Shown: piece by piece, positions 17,307 to 22,462 of the stretch
Layout of the letters: each line of letters begins with the position of its first letter
How positions within the stretch are numbered: position 1 is the first letter of the stretch
Made by a program: the position numbers and the translations under genes
DNA from: Coptodactyla brooksi
Lineage: Eukaryota > Arthropoda > Insecta > Coleoptera > Scarabaeidae
Assembly: GCA_033557675.1 (NCBI GenBank)
Contig: JAWQRM010000465.1
Span: 1 to 22,462 of the forward strand
Length of the DNA stretch: 22,462 bases
Direction of reading: 5' to 3'
Notes under the pieces: generated by a model
Told to the model about the DNA's origin: nothing
Databases searched by the model: none
What the model saw: the letters and a program-made list of their open reading frames with translations, nothing else

Positions 17307-17594
17307 AAAATAAATGGAATAAGCAGTCTGTGAAAACAAGGTCATTATGTATTAAAGTTGAAAAAAATGTTCCTTGTTAATTCTAAGGTTATAATGACAC
17401 TTTTTACCTAAGGAAAAATTACTTTTCTAGAGTAAAAAAGGTGAAAATGCATATTATGCTACAAAAAAACAAGGCATTATATTTCTAGAACATTAATGAT
17501 GTTCATTATTATGCCAATAACATAATACTATGTTATTGGTATTACATAATAATACGAAGAGCCATTTACAATCTCAGTAACTGTCAGTAGGAAA
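17307..17594. other. Spacer with short inverted repeats
   Basis: There is no coding content. AT-rich, with repeated TCATTATG/CATAATGA words around 17340-17400 and the hairpin at 17505-17553. Confidence 0.4.
17505..17553. repeat. Imperfect hairpin
   Basis: CCAATAACATA-ATAC-TATGTTATTGG is a perfect 11-bp stem. It extends through ATTATTATG/CATAATAAT after a five-base bulge (TATTA). Confidence 0.65.
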
Positions 17595-17705
17595 TTAGAG
17601 AAACTTTGTTAAACAATGTCACTACTACACTAAAACCGAAAAAAGATTTTTGCCCGATGCACGTTTTGCTAACCAAGTCAGCATCTTCGGGAGCGATGGA
17701 GACGT
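17595..17705 (-). repeat. Penelope terminal-repeat relic, copy 4
   Basis: The complement matches the hammerhead part and following tail of the other three repeats (GTGTAGTAGTGAC against GCGTAGTGGTGAC, with GTTTT after it). The GC-rich head and TATA-like block are absent. It abuts a piggyBac fragment at about 17706. Confidence 0.6.
17650..17697 (-). ncRNA. Decayed hammerhead-like motif, copy 4
   Basis: On the minus strand: CCGAAGA, stem GCTGAC/GTTAGC, AAAA in place of GAAA, ATC in place of GTC, then GGGC, which can pair with GCTC before the core. The changed core bases argue against activity. Confidence 0.5.
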
Positions 17706-18110
17706 TGGGAGCAGTTGATCGATTGGATCAACCTTTGCACGATAATAAAATCAGCAAAAAACAGGGAAAAATATTATAAAAAGACATTTATGCATTTAGT
17801 TGACAGTGTTGTTTTCAATTGTTTTATTTTGTCAAAAAGAATGGTACGAGGACAATTTATATTTGTGTTCAATATTAGTAGAAAAAATAATCACTATAGA
17901 AAAAGTATCACTCTAATATATATGTCAAAAAAGCAGTACGACCAAAACAATCCGAACTACTGCGACTAACAGTCGGATGAATCACATCAGTACTGGCGAA
18001 AATAAAAACAAAAACCCAGTACTGCAAAAGATATGCATGTTAGCGTAAAGTGACATTATAATATCTACGCTATTTAAAGATATCTGCTTCCTGAAATACC
18101 TACAATAATA
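17706..18110 (+). pseudogene. piggyBac-type transposase fragment, C-terminal part
   Basis: VDRLDQ, the motif holding the third catalytic Asp in many piggyBac relatives, is followed after a frame change by TIIKSAKNREKYYKKTFMHL and VDSVVFNCFILSKRM. This is the family's RKSxKWYKKxFFHLLD...NxFILYK pattern. A later RYLLPEIPTI resembles the GRHFxxxIPPT block before the Cys-rich tail, which is not seen. The fragment belongs to a different branch from the relic at 2219-3862 (DTTDKLAKEYS there). Everything upstream of VDRLDQ is replaced by the Penelope repeat relic. Confidence 0.7.
17988..18024. repeat. CAGTACTGG inverted repeat, 19-nt loop
   Basis: CAGTACTGG (17988-17996) faces CCAGTACTG (18016-18024), inside the tail of the piggyBac fragment. 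Confidence 0.5.
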
Positions 18111-18119
18111 AATGAACTT

Positions 18120-18500
18120 TAAAGACAAATTAGGTCTGCCTATGCAGCATCCCGGAAGGACGTAGAAGACACGGTAGCTTTCTGATTCTGATTAATTGCA
18201 GGCTTCCATTACAGGGCTGAAGGCTCGGACTCGGGGAGATGTCGTGACAGTGTGGGCGTGTTTGAAACAGAGCCGGCGCCTGTAAGTGATTGTCGACTGA
18301 ACAAGTGCCCATCGTTTCCTTAATTACTCGGCTTATCGGCTGAGAATAATTTAATCAGATTGATATAATGGCTGGGAGAACGCGGGCCCCAGCGGACGCA
18401 CCGACCTCGCTAAAACCGTAAGCGATCGTCCCTATTACGCCAGAATAGAGCGGTGATAAATAGTTGTAAACCGTTTTGGGAAACGCCAACTGCAAGAAAT
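18120..18500. other. GC-richer, single-copy-looking stretch; candidate conserved non-coding DNA
   Basis: Composition is clearly richer in GC than its surroundings, and nothing in it resembles the transposons. No frame has recognisable coding sense. A run at about 18318-18370 combines TAATTAC, TTTAATCAG and TTGATATAAT, words favoured by homeodomain-type factors, next to a GC-rich block. It could be host regulatory DNA; this is inference. Confidence 0.35.
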
Positions 18501-19359
18501 TTAATTAACTGTTCTCAGCTTTTACAAAGTATGTAGATTTAATTATAAGCGTACAGGTATAAAATGCAAGCAATGATATTAAAAGAAAAGTCAAGTTAAA
18601 ATAATGAACATACGCTTTCAAAAACTACCATATCATATGTTCTTTCCTAATTTGATTTCCTAGTGTCACCGTACGAGTTTTTCTGGTGCCGTACGACTAC
18701 AATTACGTAGAACGTAATTTAGAACGTAAAAAATTAATTTTTTATTTTTAGCCGGTTTTTGCGTTCTTGGATTCTGGTCAATAGCCATCTCTTTGTTTGC
18801 TTTTTTTAATGTTTGCAGTTCAATTTCATCGTATACCAAGGTATACGATGAAATAAATAGTACAAAATCAAACAAAGTTTTATTTTATTTAAGAATTAAT
18901 ACAATTTTAGTTTACGATTTCGACTTGAACTATTCTGCGATTGCACTTTTAATAGTTATTATAGAAAAGGTGGTAATCGGTTGGTGCAGCATCAGGAGAA
19001 TACATTAGGTGAGTGGTATTTCCCCACCTAACTCCAAAGAATTAGGTTAGGAAGTTAAAAAGCTCGAGGCCTTGCATTATCGTTTCAGAATAAGACCGCG
19101 TGGATTTATCAGTCTTATTAACTATGATCAATTAAAAGAAAAGACATTTATACAATCTTTTTGAAGTTTTATTTGACATGAGTTCTATCACTTATATTAA
19201 TCTTTATCATAATTAATAGATGTGATATCATACCATTATCATAAATAATCTTTAGTCTGTGGTTTATTTATTTTCGATGTTATCATAAACTACCGAACCA
19301 ATTTGGACTACACTTTCATTGTTGAGTTCCCTATAATGTCTAACCTATCCATCGTAGAC
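18501..19359. other. No recognisable gene
   Basis: AT-rich. A 69-codon frame on the minus strand (18666-18875) and a 71-codon plus frame (18793-19008) overlap the palindrome and match nothing I know. CACCGTACGA and GTGCCGTACGA form a short direct repeat at about 18666-18698. TTAGGTG/CACCTAA at about 19006-19030 is a small stem. Confidence 0.45.
18823..18854. repeat. Perfect 15-bp palindrome, 2-nt centre
   Basis: ATTTCATCGTATACC-AA-GGTATACGATGAAAT is exact. CTTTGTTTG (18791-18799) and CAAACAAAG (18869-18877) form an outer matching pair, so the folded unit may span about 87 bp. Confidence 0.75.
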
Positions 19360-19911
19360 TAACAAGGGAAGTGTCACAACTGTCACTCACCGATTTCGAT
19401 GAAATTCGGTGAAGCAATATAATGGACCAAAATAAGGTTTACGTATTTTTTATACGTATCCTAAAAGCCGCTGGCAAATAATAAGGGTTGCAAATTGAGG
19501 GAAAAAGTACTTATTCGCCTGCATTTTGAAAACAAAAACTGTTATCGAAATGCGGTAAATGCAAACAATTCATTTTTGAAGAGCTTTCTAGCACATACAG
19601 ACCAGAAGGTTAAAAGGGGTAAACTACCACTAGTTTTGTGAAATAATTTAAAAACTACCCCACCGATTTTGGCTGCGTGGGGTGTAAGTGTAGGTGTAAG
19701 TGTATTATACGTACTTAAGTGTACGTATAATACGTTTAAAAATATTAGTTACGTGTTTTTACCTATTCTCCGCAGACCACCCCCGCGAAATTACGGGGGA
19801 TATTATATACCCTCTTTCCGTAAGAATAACGTAATAAAACTGTTAGGTATTTTGAAAATGCTTTAAAGAAAAACTGCAAATTAATCACACAATAAGATGT
19901 TTGTGGTAAGG

Positions 19912-20690
19912 TACTTACGACATTTATGGGTGGTTGGGGTTAACTACCCCAATAAAAATTCATTCTTTCGCAGGTGTTACTTTCAATAAAATTTTAAGTA
20001 TTAATTAGTATTCTTTTTTGAAAACCTCCATTGATATTGCATGGAGTAAATTATCCTTATTTTCCTTAAATAATAAAATAGATATGATATATAAATAAAT
20101 ACTTTTTTAGAAAGCATGAACCTCTTTCTGAAAAAGTAATAGAAAAAATTAAATATCCCGAATATTGAATTCTACATTACTAATTTAATTTATTTTTCTA
20201 AAATGATATTTTTATTCGACACGTGGGGCAAAAGTTAAAATAAACTTAAAGTAAGGCATTTAGGGGTGGTTGGAGCTAACTACCCTAATAAAATTTCATT
20301 CTTTCGCGAGTGTTACTTGCTGATTTTGATGAAATTTAGCACAGTGTTTGTTTTCGGCGTAAAGTAAAAATCTTTGAAGGGATTTATAAGGGTTAAAAAT
20401 CAGGGGTAGAAAATACATTTTCGCCAATATCTCGAAAACGAAAACTGTTGTCAAAAAATTTTAATTATTAGTATTGCTTTCTAAACATACCTATCGATGT
20501 TCCATGAACTAAATTATTCTCGTTTTCTTTAAATAATAAAATCGATATAAGATATATAAATATCGATATAACTATTTATTTGTAAGAAGTTTAAAGGCAA
20601 CAAACAGAAAAAATGCTTAAATATCCCAATATAAACATTGGATTCTATATTACTAATTTATTTTTTTTGTAAAATATTATTTTTATTCGA
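19912..20690. repeat. Tandem subterminal blocks of the Tc5/pogo-like element
   Basis: A block starting near 19912 (TTATGGGTGGTTGGGGTTAA, ACTACCCC, TTCATTCTTTCGC) recurs from about 20255, and both then run through ATGGAGTAAATTATCC-type and TTTTTATTCGACA-type sequence. The first copy ends with CGTGGGGCAAAAG and the second with the transposase stop region. Confidence 0.6.
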
Positions 20691-22170
20691 CATATTGCTG
20701 ACAATAATGAAAATCATGAAAAAAATGTTTTAAACGCAGGGATTGTTTACACCAAGCACATGTTATAGCAGCTATATCCCCACAAATATCACATTTTGGC
20801 TTCACACTTGAAAAGCAAACCTCCACTGGATTTTCAAATTGTTCTGGTCCCTCTATATATCCACTTGCAAACCATACATATTTAAAAAAGTTGATAAATG
20901 AAGGAAAGGACAGTTGGCTGTGCGTTAAAGATTGCAATTTTAAAATATTATCCCATTGATGTAAATTGACATCATATTGGTAAAGAATAACTTGATCAGA
21001 GAATTGTCTAATAAAATTTTTCCATATTCTAAAGCCAAATACATCAAGAGGCCGTATTTAAGCTGTTGTCCTTGCAGATATAGACAAATGTTTAAAATCA
21101 GTATTCGATGGAGCTACTTCACTAATAATGGTAGGACAGTGGCCACTTCAAGAATCTAATAATAATAATGATTTGAATCCAGTATTTGGAAAATATACAT
21201 TTTGTAGCCAATTCTTCATGTGTTGTGACGTTAGCTTTCCAGACTTTGATGCCAAAACGAATATATTATATGCTTTGAACATCGTATTTGCTACCCTCTG
21301 TCCAAAGATACCAGAGGTTTCTTTTAACACAATTAAAAGTGACGGTATGGTGGGTTGAATTGTATAGCTATATGTTGTAGATGACACCGACTGGACTACA
21401 CTTTCTACTGTTTTAACGCCTAAATTACTTACAGTTCTTCCTGAATAGAATTCTAAGTTAAAACCGCTTTGATCTAAATTATAGGTATCCTCAGGACCGT
21501 ACATTTAGATTGGTTGCTTTGCCTCTTTTACAAATTCGTTACCTAGTATTTTTTAGACGGTCCACATTTTCATTTCATTTGTTTCTGAGATATAAATTTT
21601 GGAATTTTTCTGCTCACCAACCTATTTGCTGTTATAAAGCGTTGCACCCAGCTATGAGATGTTTTGAACTATTGAGGAGACAAATTCTTTTCATTTCTAG
21701 CTTCTATAGTCCATCCACGGATATCGATGTCATGTAGTGGTAATTCATTATGTATGGCTATTCTGGCTTGGTTAATAGCAAAGTCTATAATTTCTGCCAA
21801 TGTTTCTCTATATTTCGCTCATTTATATAATTGTCCGGTTCTTGCCATTTGTCCAGTAATTTACTGCCGCCAATTTATAATTGTATTCGATGTCATCCTT
21901 CAATGGATAATGATCTTCTGCTAAATTCTCGCTTGTTTCCTCGCCTTCAATAATATACTGACCGTCATTAATTGTGGTGGATGTGTCGAAGTCTAACACA
22001 GTCTCGTCTTCAATTCGCATATTGTAATCCTCCATTCTTTCCATTAAAATATGTTGTATTCTTTCCTTCAAACTCGCTTCTGCTTCATTCACTGCAGTCT
22101 CGGGAATATTCATAAAAGTAAAAATGCTTAGTAGCAAGTTTAAAACGTTAAGTGGATTGACTAAAACCAT
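20683..22170 (-). pseudogene. Tc5/pogo-type transposase (CENP-B-like HTH, DDE_1), broken
   Basis: Read on the minus strand. The N-terminus (MNIPETAVNEAEASLKERIQ, acidic linker, NYKLAAVNYWTNGKNRT) is followed by a gap, then INQARIAIHNELPLHDIDI and FKTSHSWVQRFITANRLVSR, the CENP-B/Tc5-type DNA-binding region. The DDE core shows TYNLDQSGFNLEFYSGRT (first Asp, about 21470), KETSGIFGQRV, SKSGKLTSQHMKNWL, LLLLDS-stop-SGHC (second Asp, about 21152) and RPLDVFGFRIWKNF (third Asp, about 21041). The C-terminus is a Cys/His cluster, CDICGDIAAITCAWC then LKHFFHDFHYC. All three Asp remain, but stops at about 21147 and 21052 and frame changes near 21830 and 21540 inactivate it. About 490 codons is close to full length for this insect family. 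Role: cut-and-paste transposition. Confidence 0.88.
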
Positions 22171-22276
22171 CGTTTATTTCTGTTGCTTCGAAACTGAAAT
22201 CTGCCGAGTAGCCACCACATGTATACTAGACGGACAAGCAAAATTTAATATAGGTCGTATAAAAGTACGATGAGCT

Positions 22277-22462
22277 TTCGCCAAACGGGTCCAATAAAAA
22301 TATCATTTTACAAAAAGAAATTAAATTAGTAATATAGAATTCAATTTCATTTGGGATATTTAACCATTTTTTCTGTCTATTGCTTTAAATTCTTTCTAAA
22401 AAACTATTTATTTTTATATCATATCTATTTTAATATTTAAAGAAAATAAGGATAATTTACTC
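22277..22462 (-). repeat. Inverted subterminal region of the Tc5/pogo-like element (5' side)
   Basis: Its complement matches 15005-15190 of the deleted copy and about 20040-20225 on the other side of this copy, including GAATTCTATATTACTAATTT and TTTTTATTGGACC. The element's outer end is beyond the window. Confidence 0.7.

Larger units (their letters stand above)
19363..22462 (-). mobile_element. Tc5/pogo-like element, longer copy, runs off the window
   Basis: The left end starts CAAGGGAAGTGTCACAACTG after TAA (a TNA-type target), matching the termini of the 14359-16214 element. The transposase (20683-22170) is on the minus strand. From 22277 to the window edge the sequence is the inverted subterminal region (GAGTAAATTATCC on the minus strand). 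The right terminus lies outside. The span exceeds 3.1 kb. Subterminal blocks are rearranged and partly tandem. Confidence 0.8.

Noticed and set aside
16823..17345. Minus-strand frames of 118 and 74 codons
   Set aside because: They are the reverse shadow of the second mariner relic on the plus strand.
17505..17553. Hairpin as a transcription terminator
   Set aside because: Bacterial-type terminators do not apply here and no gene ends beside it.
18666..19008. Overlapping 69- and 71-codon frames as genes
   Set aside because: Both run through the perfect palindrome at 18823-18854, which makes similar residues on the two strands. No family match.

Overview
This window reads as AT-rich nuclear DNA from an insect, probably a hymenopteran. 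No host gene can be supported in it. The organism call is inference: it rests on the mix of decayed transposons (mariner, piggyBac, Tc5/pogo-like, a Tc1/mariner relative with an N-terminal DUF4817-type helix-turn-helix, Penelope and an R1-type LINE), not on a diagnostic host gene. Nothing suggests bacterial DNA: there are no operons, CRISPR arrays or rRNA/tRNA genes.

Layout, left to right. 1-359 is a Penelope-like terminal repeat with a hammerhead-ribozyme-like core. 840-1295 is a GC-rich island I cannot identify. 2219-3862 (minus) is a nearly full-length but broken piggyBac transposase that still shows a candidate 66-nt intron. 4139-6306 is one mariner copy cut in two by an R1-type LINE derivative (4643-5957) that has a short A tail, a 10-bp target duplication and no ORF2. 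6308-7310 is a foldback-type element built from 13 forward and 21 reversed copies of a 20-bp unit. 7426-9671 is a small inverted-repeat element split by a Penelope-like element (7717-9649) with a 14-bp target duplication. 10283-12013 holds a mariner scrap and the DUF4817-type transposase relic. 12014-14355 has no recognisable gene. 14359-16214 is an internally deleted Tc5/pogo-like element. 16640-17306 is a second mariner relic. 17595-18110 is a Penelope terminal-repeat relic abutting a second piggyBac fragment. 18120-18500 is a GC-richer single-copy-looking stretch. 19363 to the window end is a longer copy of the Tc5/pogo-like element with a broken transposase.

The elements do not form a pathway. 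They are layered insertions, and the target duplications give an order: LINE after mariner, Penelope after the small inverted-repeat element. Every coding relic carries stops, frameshifts or deletions, so I see no autonomous element. The most interesting parts are the ribozyme-bearing Penelope repeats in both orientations, the 20-bp-unit foldback element (a possible long hairpin RNA source), and the ORF2-less LINE derivative.
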